Positions 1 through 11,149 of a stretch of 64,000 bases of DNA are shown here, piece by piece. The notes below the pieces were generated by a model that saw only the letters and a list, made by a program, of their open reading frames with translations, ran no database searches and was not told the DNA's origin. The translations under genes were made by a program, and so were the position numbers. Source of the DNA: Bacidia rubella. Its lineage: Eukaryota > Ascomycota > Lecanoromycetes > Lecanorales > Ramalinaceae. Each line of letters begins with the position of its first letter. The stretch's first letter is position 1. The stretch is from assembly GCA_032158265.1 (NCBI GenBank), contig JAVTIF010000011.1, forward strand, positions 1,426,001 to 1,490,000, given 5' to 3'.

Positions 1-118
1 AGTCTTATTTATAGTAGAACGGGGGAGGTGAATCGAGATACGTGGGGTATGTATGAGTTTGAGGAAAAGGGGCAAGAGGGATGAGCCTTAGAGCATCGCT
101 CACGGGTGGAAGACACTA

Positions 119-351
119 TCCCCTTCGTCGCTACAAAGGCACACCACTTACGCTAACCTATTAAAGAAGGAGCCCCCCGGAAGGGTCCCTGGAGCCCGCC
201 TAGAACCTTAAGGAGCCATCTCCCTATTCCGCCGGGAAGCGTTAGGGGTGCTTTAAGGACGAATCCGCCTGAAACTTACCTAGCGGGTCCCTATGAGAAT
301 TCCAGAATAGGTTTAGCGCAAAGTGGTGTGTCTTTATAGCGACGAAGGGGA
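119..351. mobile_element. MITE with TA target duplication
   Basis: A 233 bp element is bounded by imperfect terminal inverted repeats of about 46 bp: 119-163 reads inward as TCCCCTTCGTCGCTA and 306-351 is its near-exact reverse complement. Both ends are flanked by TA (117-118 and 352-353), the target duplication typical of Tc1/mariner elements. The interior has no coding capacity, so it is a non-autonomous element. The ends are visible directly; the superfamily assignment is inferred from the TA duplication. No second copy was noticed in the window. Confidence 0.75.
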
Positions 352-527
352 TAGAGAGTCATGTAATATGTAAGGGAAAAAAGGGGTAATCGAGAGAACA
401 TTGGTATCATCGTACACCTCGTCCCATGAACAAGCGTGTCCGCATATCGCCCCACGCCATTCTCACCACCCACCCCGCCTCTCCCCAATAGCACCCATAT
501 CTCGTCATATCATGCAGCGAAAACTCA

Positions 528-1949
528 TCAGCTCCCACGGGAAAGCGACTTATCCATGACCGAGAATACCTTGGTACCGTCACCCTTCTCCCTATTCCCC
601 GGCTCTGTCGTCTCATCACTGCCTTGTCTCCAGCGTCTACCACTGCTTTCGGTATCGTAAGGCTTCAGTGAACCTAAGGGCGCTTTGGCGGATCGTTGGC
701 AGCGGTCACAGTAGTCGTTTGAGCGGCAGTAGTGACCGCGTACGGCGATGGCATAGAGTGGGCGGAGTGTGGGGAGGCAAGTGCTGATGATGCCTTTGGA
801 GAATAAGTAAGTATCATTGTGGTTGATAAGAAGGAAAAAGAGGCCGATATAAATAGAGGCACAGAAAGTAAAATAGAGGACTAGGAGTCTAGCGGATAGG
901 GGGCATGCTCACCAACACCATTTTCCACAATCGACCAGATGCAAGGATCGACGTTGTCATAGCTCGCATCCACATGTGTTAGCTGCTTCATAGTAGCCGC
1001 CCGCCATATACTCGCGAAGATAACACTAGGGCTTTGATGAGCACGTGATCCCCGCATCGTCTTCGGAAACAAGACTCACAAGCTACCCAGCGCAAAGATG
1101 CCCGTCAATTGCGCTTTCCGCTTCCACTGCAACTTCATCCCCCAAATCAATGGCATGGGCAGAAACACCGTCGCAAAATCCGCAACAACGTTAATAGCAG
1201 CAGGCGTCGTGGCAGCAATAAACGTATCCAGGCAAGTTCCCGGCGTTTGCGGTTCCCAGGCTTTGTGCACAGGAGTGCATTGAAAGATTGACATCACCGT
1301 TTGCGCGGTCGAGTAGGCGAAGACAACGAAGGCGACGACCCAGCAGGCAATCATCAGTGGGCGAGAAGAGTCGAAGATACGTCGGTAGAGAAGGAGGGTA
1401 GAGAATTTGATCACGGCGGCGGCGATAGTGTAGACGATTTCGATGACGATGAAACCCTGTGAAGAGCGTGGTGTGAGCACATGGCTGGCAGTAAACAAAG
1501 ATGGGAACGAGGCATGTGGGCGCTGACCTTGATGAAAAGAACTGGGTCTTTCAGGAAGATCACATGCTTGCCGGCTCCAAGATGCACACCTATGGTGTTT
1601 GAGTTAGTGACCGACTTTACGAAAAGGTTTTTACAGCATTAAACTTGCCATGTATACCGAAAGCGACCTGAGCAGAAGTGAAAAGCTACCTCGGTTGTTA
1701 TTCAATGGCTCGACGACGTGTGTTAGTACTTCTCCAGCTTACCAAACCAACGATAATCATCCAGTCATCGGCACCGAACTTATTTTTGCTCTGCTGTCGA
1801 GAGACGAATCGCAATATCACTGCGACATATGCCAGGGAAAGACAGGCGACATAGGCCGCCATGAGAGCGGGGCCTCTATTGTCGCTGGCATGCGCTTTCT
1901 CGTACGCAATTTCATGGTGTGTGAGGCCAGACATTTTGGTGTTATGCAA
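528..1949 (-). CDS. Rhodopsin-like (Pth11-type) integral membrane protein
   Basis: Six exons on the minus strand: 1743-1949, 1649-1667, 1528-1589, 1080-1456, 913-1025 and 528-793. They total 1044 nt and encode 347 residues. The product has several hydrophobic helices and the typical fungal rhodopsin-domain signatures: ADDWMI after helix 2, VAFGIHG then HLGAGKH, FQCTPV, and the helix-7 region MKQLTHVDASYDN followed by IWSIVENGVGIISTCLPTLRPL. This family (Pfam Fung_rhodopsin) includes Pth11-like receptors and SAT-cluster membrane proteins, located in the plasma membrane or endomembranes; the ligand is unknown. Exon 2 is only 19 nt and its downstream intron (1590-1648) has a GC donor (G|GCAAGT) with AG acceptor. 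All exon phases agree. The start could also be the second Met, 15 nt downstream. Confidence 0.82.
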
Positions 1950-3363
1950 TTGCGGCGTGCTTTCTCAGGTGCTATACTTGCTTTGGATGACTGGAAGTGG
2001 GTTCTGTGCGGCTGTAGCCTCTATGTGCAGGAATCGCAACTGACAGTGGAAATGAGTGGTTCCCCTTGTTCGAGGGTTTCCGAAGGTTATATGCATCCCC
2101 ACAGCAGAGACCCTGCCATGCGGGTTCACCCCTCACTGCGAACACTAATTATGAACACGAGAGCGTGGATAGGGTGGCATCCGCGAAACGAGATTCAAAG
2201 ACACATAGCGCGTCCGCACCGGCCAAGGTTTGATGTTGAACACTGCTGTGCCTTGAAATAGTTCCATCGCTTGTCAGCCAAGCTTTGCTATTGGCGCGCA
2301 TAACCTCGAGCCAGGGGACGGACTAGAGTAGTCCCACCAATCCAGCAGCCACGAATCTGGGGCGATTGGATGAAAATGATGGATCGTGCCTTGAGTTTAT
2401 CGAGCGGGCCGTGCTTTTATGTAAGTCAAGCTTGTGCGCCATGTTGCCTGGGAGAAGACCCTTGTTTTCTTGAATGACCCCAGCGTGCCTCTTCTCTTTT
2501 GACCATGAGGTAGAAACACTGTAAGAGTGGTGGGCTTGTGGCAGCATCGTTACCTCCTCTAGAGATGCGTCAGTCAAGGAGAAGGCAAGGAAAGTGTCGA
2601 TCTCTTGTGGTCAAAAACTCTGCATAAGCTTGCATAAGCACCTCTTTATCGGAGCATTCACACCAATGGCCACATGTGTGTGTGGTTGCGTGCGCCGTTC
2701 GGTCTCTTCTCTTGGATGGCTCGAGCACACCCAATGTCTGCACGCTGCTGTCATGAATTGACTGGCTCTTTGTGGCATCAGCTATCAATGGCTGAGATGG
2801 TATTAGCACCAAGAAGCGTGGTTTTCGTGGCAGAAATAGGCTTGACAAGTGTGTTTCATCTAGGTAAGCTCGGTTCTTATTACTTGGATTCGTCAGGAGC
2901 TAGTAGAGATCATCTGGTGAGGGTACGCTAGATGGGAAGGCTACGACTCCTGTGCGCTGCGTTGCTCCCTCAGCTTGTCTTGTTGGCCAAATGCCGATGG
3001 TCACTTCAGGCATGACCATAATGCACGATTGTTCGCAATGAGAGAACAATAGGCAAGATAGCGTGACCTGGAGACCACTTATTCAGCACCAGGGTTTGAG
3101 TGGCAGAACCTAAGGTAGGTAGCTACCTAGTGCTTACGACGCCAAGACCTTCCGATTGATTAGTCACTAGCGTCGCGGAGACATATCTGCTGAGATGACT
3201 CAGTGCATTTTGATCAAGCAGGTGAACAAGCCTTGCATGACTTCAAATGTAGGTTTCACTCCGGCTCAATCAAGAAGACTGCAGGTGTCTTCAACCAGGA
3301 AGCCTCGAGCTCTCCGAGCCTCATGTGCAAAGCCATGACAAGCTGGAGTCTTCACAGCAAAGC
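1950..3363. other. Intergenic, no supported gene
   Basis: Only short frames with non-ATG starts and no recognisable motif. The 3' part precedes the F-box-like gene and may hold its promoter or a non-coding first exon. No repeat or RNA gene was recognised. Confidence 0.5.
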
Positions 3364-4290
3364 ATGGACCAATTAGGCTACGAATTTCACGGGGAACAAA
3401 AGTCACAGTCTCCTGATCCACACTCTTCCCGAGCCTTCTTTGTTGCGGGCTCAGCCCATGTCCCGCAAATGAGCCTTTTGTGCGCCATCCCACTAGAAAT
3501 CCGATTCCTCATCTTTGGATACATTCTCATTGAATCGAAAGAAGAAGATCCAAACTTTTCCCCCAGGTCAGAATATATCAAGGACTCCAGGACGCCCAGG
3601 CAATCTCGTCACAACATACTCGGCGGTTTGGGCCGGGCCGGTGATTATTCACTGCGATATCCTTTTACAAAATGCCTCATCATGTGCATCAACAAGCAAC
3701 TACACAGCGAATTTATGTCATACCTTGCTATCAAGGGTACCAGATCTCAAGTTCTGGAAATGGAATGTGGGCCCTACAGTTCATTTCGAGGCCTTGAGTT
3801 CATTCGTAAACGCCTCAGCTACCCCGGAATGAGGGACCTCAAGCTTCGTATAGGCGCGGCATACGACTGTAACGATATAATGATCACCAATTGGATTATC
3901 ACCATAATCTGGGTGCTCAGGAAGGTGGAGCGCCTCCAACTTTCAACATTGAACGTTGAGCTAGATCCAGAAAGCCAAGCCATCAAATTCATCCAAACGC
4001 CACGTGGGTATACATCTGATTATGAAGGGAACTATCAAGCAGTCATTGATATCAAAAGCTGTGCAATCGAGCAGAGTAGCGGGACATTGAAACCCCTGCT
4101 CGACACCAAGGTGAAGAGAGCGTTGTCTGCTTTGCAAAAGCCTTCTGGCCTCGTGGCAACGAATTGCACCCGCAGGTATGATATTCAGTTGCACACGAAC
4201 TCTTTGGCGCTGAGGAGGCCCTTCAGGTATCAACAGCACGTATCTTGGCTTGAGCGTTACTATACGACGGACAAACGCAGTGCTGGATGA
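3364..4290 (+). CDS. F-box-like short-domain fungal protein
   Basis: A single open frame of 308 residues from the first ATG; the frame is open 39 nt further upstream but without an ATG, so a short upstream exon is possible. Near residues 38-55 the motif LLCAIPLEIRFLIFGYIL matches the degenerate F-box-like start (L-P-x-E-I-R-x-x-I-x-x-x-L) of large fungal families of unknown function. The segment IMCINKQLHSEFMSYLA fits the following 'CkqlysE' helix of those proteins. After that it has no catalytic motif. Such proteins may recruit substrates to SCF ubiquitin ligases, but most are uncharacterised. It stands alone, with no obvious partner gene. Confidence 0.65.
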   Translation: MDQLGYEFHGEQKSQSPDPHSSRAFFVAGSAHVPQMSLLCAIPLEIRFLIFGYILIESKEEDPNFSPRSEYIKDSRTPRQSRHNILGGLGRAGDYSLRYPFTKCLIMCINKQLHSEFMSYLAIKGTRSQVLEMECGPYSSFRGLEFIRKRLSYPGMRDLKLRIGAAYDCNDIMITNWIITIIWVLRKVERLQLSTLNVELDPESQAIKFIQTPRGYTSDYEGNYQAVIDIKSCAIEQSSGTLKPLLDTKVKRALSALQKPSGLVATNCTRRYDIQLHTNSLALRRPFRYQQHVSWLERYYTTDKRSAG

Positions 4291-4414
4291 GGTACCCATT
4301 CAACGCTCTCTATGCAAATATATATCATGGAAACAGATAGTTTTTGGAATGCTTCTACCATTACTGTGACTATGTCCGAGAGAGAGTTGATTCGTGGGCT
4401 GATATGAAATGCAC

Positions 4415-4440
4415 AACACCCGAAATAATGTCCGGGTGTT
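4415..4440. other. Perfect 8 bp inverted repeat downstream of the F-box-like gene
   Basis: AACACCCG at 4415-4422 and CGGGTGTT at 4433-4440 can pair across a 10 nt loop, 125 nt after the stop of the preceding gene. It may lie in the 3' UTR; no function is shown. Confidence 0.35.
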
Positions 4441-6350
4441 CTTTAACAGCTGTCTCAGGGACGGCATCTCTGCTCGATCGTTGCTGAGGGGCTTTCTATT
4501 TCTGTCTGTTTACCAGTCACATAGAAGCTGACACACGCGTTAAAGATCATGACTAGTCGTTTTTCCTTGACTTTACTCCTTCAATCCACTCTATCCTGCC
4601 TCACTCACATGACACTGTCTGCAAAGTGCAGTGTAGAACCGCACGAAACTAGTGTAAGCTAGCCCCGTCACCATCAAGTCCTAGTGATGGATGATTCCTG
4701 AGCTAAAAACATGGAGACATTGCTATTGACACCAGACCATGACTGATGGCGCTGTAACAACTGCTCTCACTAGAAATGTGCTTCGAAGTAGAAGCTTGAG
4801 TCTGGGATTGCAAAGCGGAATACCTCGAAAAGTACCATTTGACAGCAACCATCTTGCAGCAAAGATTGAGAGACAAGACCAAGAAGACGATACAGAACAG
4901 GAGAGCGCGAATATCTCAGCAAAAGAAACATTTTTCCTTAGGTGCAATACCTAAGTTTCTAACAAAGCATGTCAACTCGTACGAAGAACAAAGAGCTTCT
5001 CATCCCACTCAGGACCGACTAAAATCTCGGACACAGCTGCAAATTGCTCGAGTCGAACTTACCACTGTCGCCGACAATTTCTACCTCTGTGCCCGGTCAA
5101 GCACTTCCACCACGATTGAGACATACCCAAGTCTATCCAACACCAGGTATCTCGTTGCACTTAGTCGTCGTCAACGAGCATGATGATGCGGCGCGAGTGT
5201 CTGACATCAAAGTTCGCATTTGTACACTGTTGCTGGAAGCCTGTGCACACAACGAAAAGAGGCATATCCAACTGAACGTAAGTATATGCAAAACGATTAC
5301 AGGTAGGAGACTATTACGCCTACCAGGAATTTGACCGCCAAATATCAGAAAGGCGGACCCCATTTCTCCCAGCACTTCATTGTTGAGGCACAATCGACGC
5401 TATTTGGTTATATATAGCACTCATTCGCACGGCCCATTAATGCGTGCAGTCACGTGTTGTCCGACACTGAACACGCAATTTTCCTTGTTCTCAGTCTTTA
5501 TCACAGTCTCACCAACAATCCCAGCTTCTACTCCTTCATTATCTCTGCTCCAAAAGCTGAACATGCCCTCTCGAAAACGAGACGTAGAGGGAAGCACGAT
5601 CGACGAATTCTCCTGAGAAAAGACATGAAAAATACATTCTCGAAAGGGGTCAAGTCCAGACAAAAGCTCCCGAAGGTAGAGTATGCTTTCAAACTCCTGC
5701 CACATATCTCATTCTTTGATATGCAGGATCAAGAATTCCTCAGCCCGCTCCTTGGAAGAAATACAACATAGTGACTGAATGTCGGCTCTGCAGCGGAAGA
5801 TGTCAGATGTCATTGAATCACTAAAATGGATTACCAAACACGAAAGCATTGGTACTGGCAGGTCAGAGCAGCTTGTTTGGTAGACAACGCGTGACAATCA
5901 ATTGGTTCTAGAACTCAAACCGGCTATCATATAAAAGATCAGGCCCGTCACGCACACAGGCAACATCTTCTCAACAAAGGCAGAGTGCCGATTGCTGTTC
6001 CTTTGAATTGGTAAAGTATTTCCATCGACTCCCAGATATGACTAGCTCTTGTCGTTTGGCTTCTCATGCCTGCCTCGCCGCCCATGTAATCGGCAAGCTT
6101 GAGCTCGGAGTCAGCAAATGGGATGAAACTTCCTCCTCTTGAATAGACGCTCTTGTGATTGGTGCTCCTAAGACGACTGGCGTTGCCTTGAAAAAGGCAC
6201 CTAATCCAACCTCACCCATTTTACTACTTGTCGAGCGAGCAATTTCTCACTTTTCTGCCTATGTATATGGTAACAGGGTAATAATTGGCTTCCCAGCTTG
6301 GTGACATACTCGATGACTGCCGGGCTTGAGTCGCTGATGGAGTCTAAAAG
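4441..6350. other. No firm gene; weak bZIP-like stretch near 4.87 kb
   Basis: The plus frame 4839-5183 starts with TTG, not ATG. It carries LRDKTKKTIQNRRARISQQKK, which resembles a fungal bZIP basic region (x-Q-N-R-x-A-x-R) but lacks the downstream leucine heptads. The rest (5044-5771) holds short overlapping frames without motifs. This may be the relic of a transcription-factor gene or chance similarity. Confidence 0.2.
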
Positions 6351-7031
6351 CTAAGAGAGCCCGATCGCGGTAGTGTAAAATGACGTTTGGTGACCAATGA
6401 AGTCGATAGGAAGGCGGATGTTTTGAAGCAGTTGTACCTTACGCGGTTTTTGAGCTGCTCGAACGCTCGACACTAGCCGAATCTCTTTCTTTGCGCGCTT
6501 GGTTGCCAGTATTTCAGCGCTATTTTGCAGTCTGAGGTCCGACCCTGCCTTGACCAATGGCGCCATTTCATCGTCGAAAATCTCTTGCTTCTCTTGCAGA
6601 CGACGCTTTCCAGCCTTAGCCTGGGATTTTTCTTCGTTGTATGGTCCATACGGCCCTCCCCAACCTTTCGTCTTCTTTTCCCGCCAAGCCTTGTCTCTCG
6701 CAAGATCTTGGGCATCTTGATTGACTCTGACATTGAAGTGTGTATGGCTATGTAGTTCTATCCTCAATCATCTCGTCGATCCTCGTACCCCTTCTTCCCG
6801 TCATCCAGACCTTGGTTTTGAAGTTGCTTTGAGTCGCTCCAAGGATCAGTGGCAGGATTGGAACAAGTCCATATACTTGAACAAAGACTGGGCGGTTCTG
6901 ATTAGGCCGGCTAACGGAGTTGCTGACGGACTGCGACGCTCCGAGAAGTTCGGACCATACGTCAACGACACCTGTACCTGCGATGGCTTTTTGACAAGTT
7001 CAAATTGAGCATTAAACTTCGTCCCCCTCAA
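6351..7031 (-). pseudogene. Probable decayed coiled-coil gene
   Basis: The minus frame ending at 6351 is rich in Lys, Glu, Arg and Gln (for example AGKRRLQEKQEIFDDEMAPL and ATKRAKKEIRLV), like the coiled-coil genes elsewhere in the window, but it starts with TTG. Upstream blocks in the other two frames (6473-6733 and 6846-7031) also look coding, which suggests frameshifts or unrecognised introns. A TATA-like element at 7172-7185 lies upstream in the right orientation. No paralogue in the window could be aligned. Confidence 0.3.
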
Positions 7032-7171
7032 GCGTCCTTCTGTATCCTCAACGATTCGCGCTCAGGTTCTGCACGGTCGCTCTGAGATCGCGTCTTGCTT
7101 GACGGGGATCGTCAATGAGATCTGCGTAGGTGTTGGTAGGTTCGAGGCTTCTCGAGTAACTCGGTTCGTAC

Positions 7172-7185
7172 GTATATATATTTAA
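7172..7185 (-). promoter_or_regulatory. TATA-like element
   Basis: Reads TTAAATATATATAC on the minus strand, nearly the same as elements at 9890-9907 and 13579-13594. It lies upstream of the decayed coding region 6351-7031. The promoter role is inferred from sequence and repeated position. Confidence 0.35.
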
Positions 7186-7905
7186 GGGCCACGGATGAAG
7201 ACTGGACTGGGAAAGCTAGCCACAAGAAGTAATCCAAAAGCCGTGATCCATGTATCCTGCGGTGATTTTGACCATTCGCCGATGTTTGAACTGGCCATCT
7301 AAATATGAGACCAGCCGAAGCTTCATCCTCTTGTGCCAGTGTTATTTTGTAGCTATGACAGGTGTCCTCTACCTCATTCCAACCGTCCATTAGTCTAGAT
7401 GCGTGAAACAGTGGTTCCCCAATCTTTTGTTCAATGTGGCCGGTTTGCATGGATCTAGTCTCAATCGCGCCGACTAATGTCTCGGACCTCTACTCAAGGT
7501 ATCTCTGACTTTCCTTCTTGAGGACAAAGGTCGGCGGACTGTCCCTCTCGAGCAGGGGGACTATGAACCTGGCCATGTATTAAAGGAGCATGATAATCGT
7601 TGGCGACGAGTAAAGAATCGAGAATTTCAGGACATGGTCGGCGGAAGAGTAATATCTTCAAACTTCTTGCGTCGACCCCTCTATGCCCGGTATCGAACAG
7701 GATAGCAGGCCAAAAATCCTTTGGCACATATGCACTTCGACGTTAGTCGAGGAGCGGAGGTCATTTGAGGTCGGGGTTCAATGTGATTTCTAGTGCTGGA
7801 AGTCTTGACTTGACGAGGTAGGTAATGTAGTGAATGAAGATTGACGGGCCAGAACGTCGTTTAGGAATGCAGCTTGACTGATCCATTTGTCCGTTGATTG
7901 GGAAG

Positions 7906-8608
7906 TCATATACATTTCAATTTCCTTGTCCTAGCAGTAAGACCGATAAGAAGGGTGAGTAAAATAGGCTTGACCTTTATTTGCGCCGTATTGACTAACT
8001 CCTTGCCCCGAAGTCTGGTTTCCCTTATACATGCCTTGTTGTCCGGAGTAACTTCCCTTCTAATGTACGGCGATTTACCAGGAGGCGGGTTCAGGTCAAG
8101 AATGTCCATACCGCGCTGGTCCAGCGGTTGCGTTGTAAGCGGATCTGCCAGAGTCGCTCGAATCGGATGGCATATTTTCCGACGATGCACCACCAACACA
8201 CGCGCCTCCGTTTGAGATATTTGGATCACAAGGTTATTGCGAGATGGAGACAGGCTTCTCAACGCTTCCAACAGCTCAGCGTGCTCTCTGAATTTCTCGC
8301 TCTCAGAAAGACTAGTAATGCGAAATACATTCGCATTGCTCGTTTCCTTCGCGAACTTGAAGGATTTGCGATGATGTTATTGAAGTCCCCTTTCCTTTGC
8401 TCCGCCGCTAAGGGATGCTGTCGGTCTTCTAGCTCCTTCTGACATTGGTCTAGCTCTGTCTGGCATTCCGGGTGGACCTTCGGACACTAAACCAGATCGT
8501 TACGGCACGTCTGAGCTCCTGCTCGAGGTTTTGCATTTGAAGGTTTTTCTCGTTTCGAGTTTGAATTAGGATTCTTGATATAGTTCTAATAGACTTCACA
8601 GTCTACTC
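7906..8608 (-). pseudogene. Frameshifted tandem paralogue of the 8816-9727 coiled-coil gene
   Basis: Conceptual minus-strand translation recovers in order VKSIRTISRILIQTRNEK, NLEQELRRA, ECQTELDQCQKELED, then KSFKFAKETSNANVF and LLEALRSL. These align collinearly with VKAQKTNRTISKILVRTRNEK, DIEQELTACR, VAECQKEPED, KTFKYAKERSNANVF and VLEAMNRL of the intact neighbour. The blocks lie in different frames and are separated by stops, so at least two frameshifts occurred. The copy lacks the 5' part (first exon and N-terminal half). At its 3' end the frame runs on to 7906 with an unrelated tail. Confidence 0.7.
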
Positions 8609-8815
8609 GAAGCAGAGACGCTTCAACCCGAACATCATATACAGATAAACCAACGGCCTAAGCCAAATAATTACACAGAAATTACTCCTGAGATCGACGA
8701 CGTGGTATGGTGATGTAACCCCGGTCAACGGCTCGCCTGGGTGGTAGCCTGATAATCGTCGCCGCTGCTTTGAGAAGTCAGTAAGTAGATTTCTCCGACA
8801 CCAATCTGGCAGCCA

Positions 8816-9727
8816 TTACGGTTTGCACTTCTTCTCCTCATGTGTTGTCGCTGGAACAGCTTCTGTATGCTGATGAACAGTTAATCGGTTCATAGCCTCC
8901 AACACATCAACGCGTTCTTTAAGCTTCTCGTTCTCCGCTTGAAGTGTAGTGATGAGAAATACGTTCGCATTACTCCTTTCTTTTGCGTATTTAAACGTCT
9001 TTGCCACGATGTGTTTGTCGCAACTGTTGGCTTTTGTTGCTGACTTTGAGTGTTTGAGATCTTCGGGCTCTTTCTGGCATTCTGCAACCTCCTTGCGTGA
9101 TTCTGCCAGCTTGAAACGGCAGGCTGTGAGCTCTTGCTCAATATCGTTGATTTGAGAGTCTTTCTCATTGCGTGTTCGCACCAGGATCTTTGAGATAGTT
9201 CGATTGGTCTTTTGAGCCTTAACCCAATCGTTGTACCACTCCTCTCTTTCCTGGTATCCTTCCATCTTTTCTTCTTTCTTCTCGAGGACCCTCTCATCCT
9301 CGATTCTCATAAGTTCACTATGCGCCTTGCGCACTTCTTCGGTCACCTCTTCCAGGTCTCCGAATTCGCCATCCTCTATGGCCGCACTGTAGAGTTCTGT
9401 CAGGCCTGTACTCTGGCCTTCGGTCAGGTCTTGACCGTCATTACGGTCCAAAAACTCAAGGAATCTGGTGCTTCGTGACCGAATGACTTTTTCATCTGTC
9501 AAGTTCTCTGCTCTTTGTCAGTATATGTGACGTCCCTGGAAGTGGACATGATGGAAGCTGTCATCTGGTTATGACATACCTAGCGGCACCTTCCCAACAA
9601 CAATCTCAAACAGATTTTTGCGCTCCTGTTTGGCCTTGAATTTGGAAATCTGTCTGGGGTTGGAAATGCTTCCTTGATGCGCGCGAACTGCCCAGAACCT
9701 TGACCCTGCACTCTCTTGTGTTTCCAT
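8816..9727 (-). CDS. Coiled-coil protein, two exons (family founder)
   Basis: Exon 1 is 9580-9727 and exon 2 is 8816-9507, with a 72 bp intron (GTATGT...GCAG) in phase 1; the product has 279 residues. It begins METQESAGSRFW, has a basic stretch KFKAKQERKNLFEI before the intron, then an acidic segment (GEFGDLEEVTEEVRK) and a long Glu/Lys/Arg-rich coiled coil from about residue 120 to the end. The ATG at 9727 is chosen because it alone joins in frame to the main exon; an upstream ATG opens a different frame. The start codon lies at the junction of a 20 bp tandem duplication. No known domain is seen. A truncated, frameshifted copy lies directly downstream, and a TATA-like element sits about 165 bp upstream. 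Confidence 0.65.
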
Positions 9728-9746
9728 GCACTCTCTTGTGCTTCCA
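9707..9746. repeat. 20 bp tandem duplication across a start codon
   Basis: TGCACTCTCTTGTGTTTCCA (9707-9726) is followed at once by a copy with one mismatch (9727-9746). The ATG of the minus-strand coiled-coil gene (9725-9727) spans the junction. The unit is not a multiple of three, so the two copies read in different frames. Confidence 0.8.
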
Positions 9747-9889
9747 GTTTTGGTGCCATCTTCTGAGTTCCCATGACAGTGTGTGCTGGAAAATTGACGG
9801 GAAATGTCTGGTCTGATGAGAAGGATCTCAGGTGTGATGGAGATGGATAGCGAGGACGTCCGAAGAAGCCGAGCGAACGTGAGGAAGTC

Positions 9890-9907
9890 GTATATATATA
9901 TTTACCG
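9890..9907 (-). promoter_or_regulatory. TATA-like element of the coiled-coil gene
   Basis: The minus strand reads CGGTAAATATATATATAC about 165 bp before the ATG at 9727. The plus-strand 12-mer ATATATTTACCG (9896-9907) recurs exactly at 57171-57182, upstream of another gene of this type. Confidence 0.45.
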
Positions 9908-10378
9908 TTCCGAAGAACGTAGCTGCGTGAAGCAGCCTCGAGGTAAGATTCAGTTTTCTTTGTCGAAAGCTGTACCACCTCGGTGATCCACCGCCTGTTT
10001 TCGCGGTAGTGGAGGAGACCTCATCAAAGAAGATCTCGGAGCATAGAGGTCCACAGTCCCAGGCCGTTATAGAGGAGAGCATGTGTTGTCCACGGTCAAT
10101 CTCAAAGGGCCATTCGTGACACCTTTTCTGCTGACAGCGTCTGTTCTGGGGCAATCCAGGCCCTCGCAAGGATTAACACACACCATGCGGGCTGTCGTTT
10201 CTAATGAGTGGGGCCTCTCCGCTTTTGCTGGGACTTGGGCAGACGTAGAATGCATTGGGTAGCTGATAGAATGCTCGGAAATGGCATTCCTGCAAGTTTC
10301 CCAGCCTGGAGTCCCCAACGAAAACATCTCATTTTTTGCGACACCTCACGTGAGTACCGGTCAGCCCACATTTTGGGG

Positions 10379-10771
10379 TTACGATGTGTCCAATTCTGAT
10401 ATCATGCAGTATGTATTTGTCACCACAGACTTCATAGGTTTTGAGAAGGGGTCTAAGATAAGTTGAGGGATTCTCAACAGACTTTCGAGCCGAAGCCCCT
10501 GTCGTTTCAAAGCTAGGAGCATGTACTGAAGCGAGATTACTGTCGTGAACGAAGCATTTAACGAGAGGCCAGGACTGAAGTTACGAATACTCAGGTGTCT
10601 TTGATTGTAGTAGGGGTTGAGAAAGTGGCGTCCGTTGCGCAAGACATCTCGTCCTCTTCTGTCACACTGCGGGCATATAAATGCTCCCAAGATGTCTTTG
10701 GTGTATAATGATCCGCTCCCCAACACAATACAGTGCTTTATGTGTTTGGCAGTATCCGCAGTGAACGACAC
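10379..10771 (-). CDS. Hypothetical open frame, possibly part of a decayed gene
   Basis: An open frame of 130 codons beginning with GTG. It contains a CPQCDRRGRDVLRNG segment and hydrophobic stretches (TVISLQYMLLALKRQ) but no recognised domain. No ATG or splice context was found that would make it a complete gene. It lies between the coiled-coil gene's promoter and a region of probable ankyrin relics. Confidence 0.2.
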   Translation of the reverse strand: MSFTADTAKHIKHCIVLGSGSLYTKDILGAFICPQCDRRGRDVLRNGRHFLNPYYNQRHLSIRNFSPGLSLNASFTTVISLQYMLLALKRQGLRLESLLRIPQLILDPFSKPMKSVVTNTYCMISELDTS

Positions 10772-11149
10772 CTTTGCGTATCATAAGGCTTAGGTCTGTG
10801 CGACGTTACATAGCCATCCAGCGTTCCAAAAAGCAGAAGCAGGGCCTTAGGATGGTTGGCCGTTGGAGACGACCTTAGAGCAGGGAACGTCTCGCCCGAA
10901 TTTTCATTACCGTTGCATGGCACAGTTGCTCGTCGGAGATCTATACCAGTTGGTTCGATGATGATCAGGAACCAGAAAGGACAATATCCAGCAGGTGGAC
11001 AAACAACCCAACAGAAGGTCCTCCTTCACGTCTCTCTCCCGCTTCCTTATTCCCTTGAAGACCATACACGCTCTTGAATAGAACGGTGATTATCACCGAC
11101 ACTGTGAGGACAGCCTCCAGGGTTCGCCACTTATTTTAGCACAGGCTCG

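Noticed and set aside
1650..2261. Plus-strand ORF of 203 codons
   Set aside because: Antisense to the exons of the rhodopsin-like gene and without any motif.
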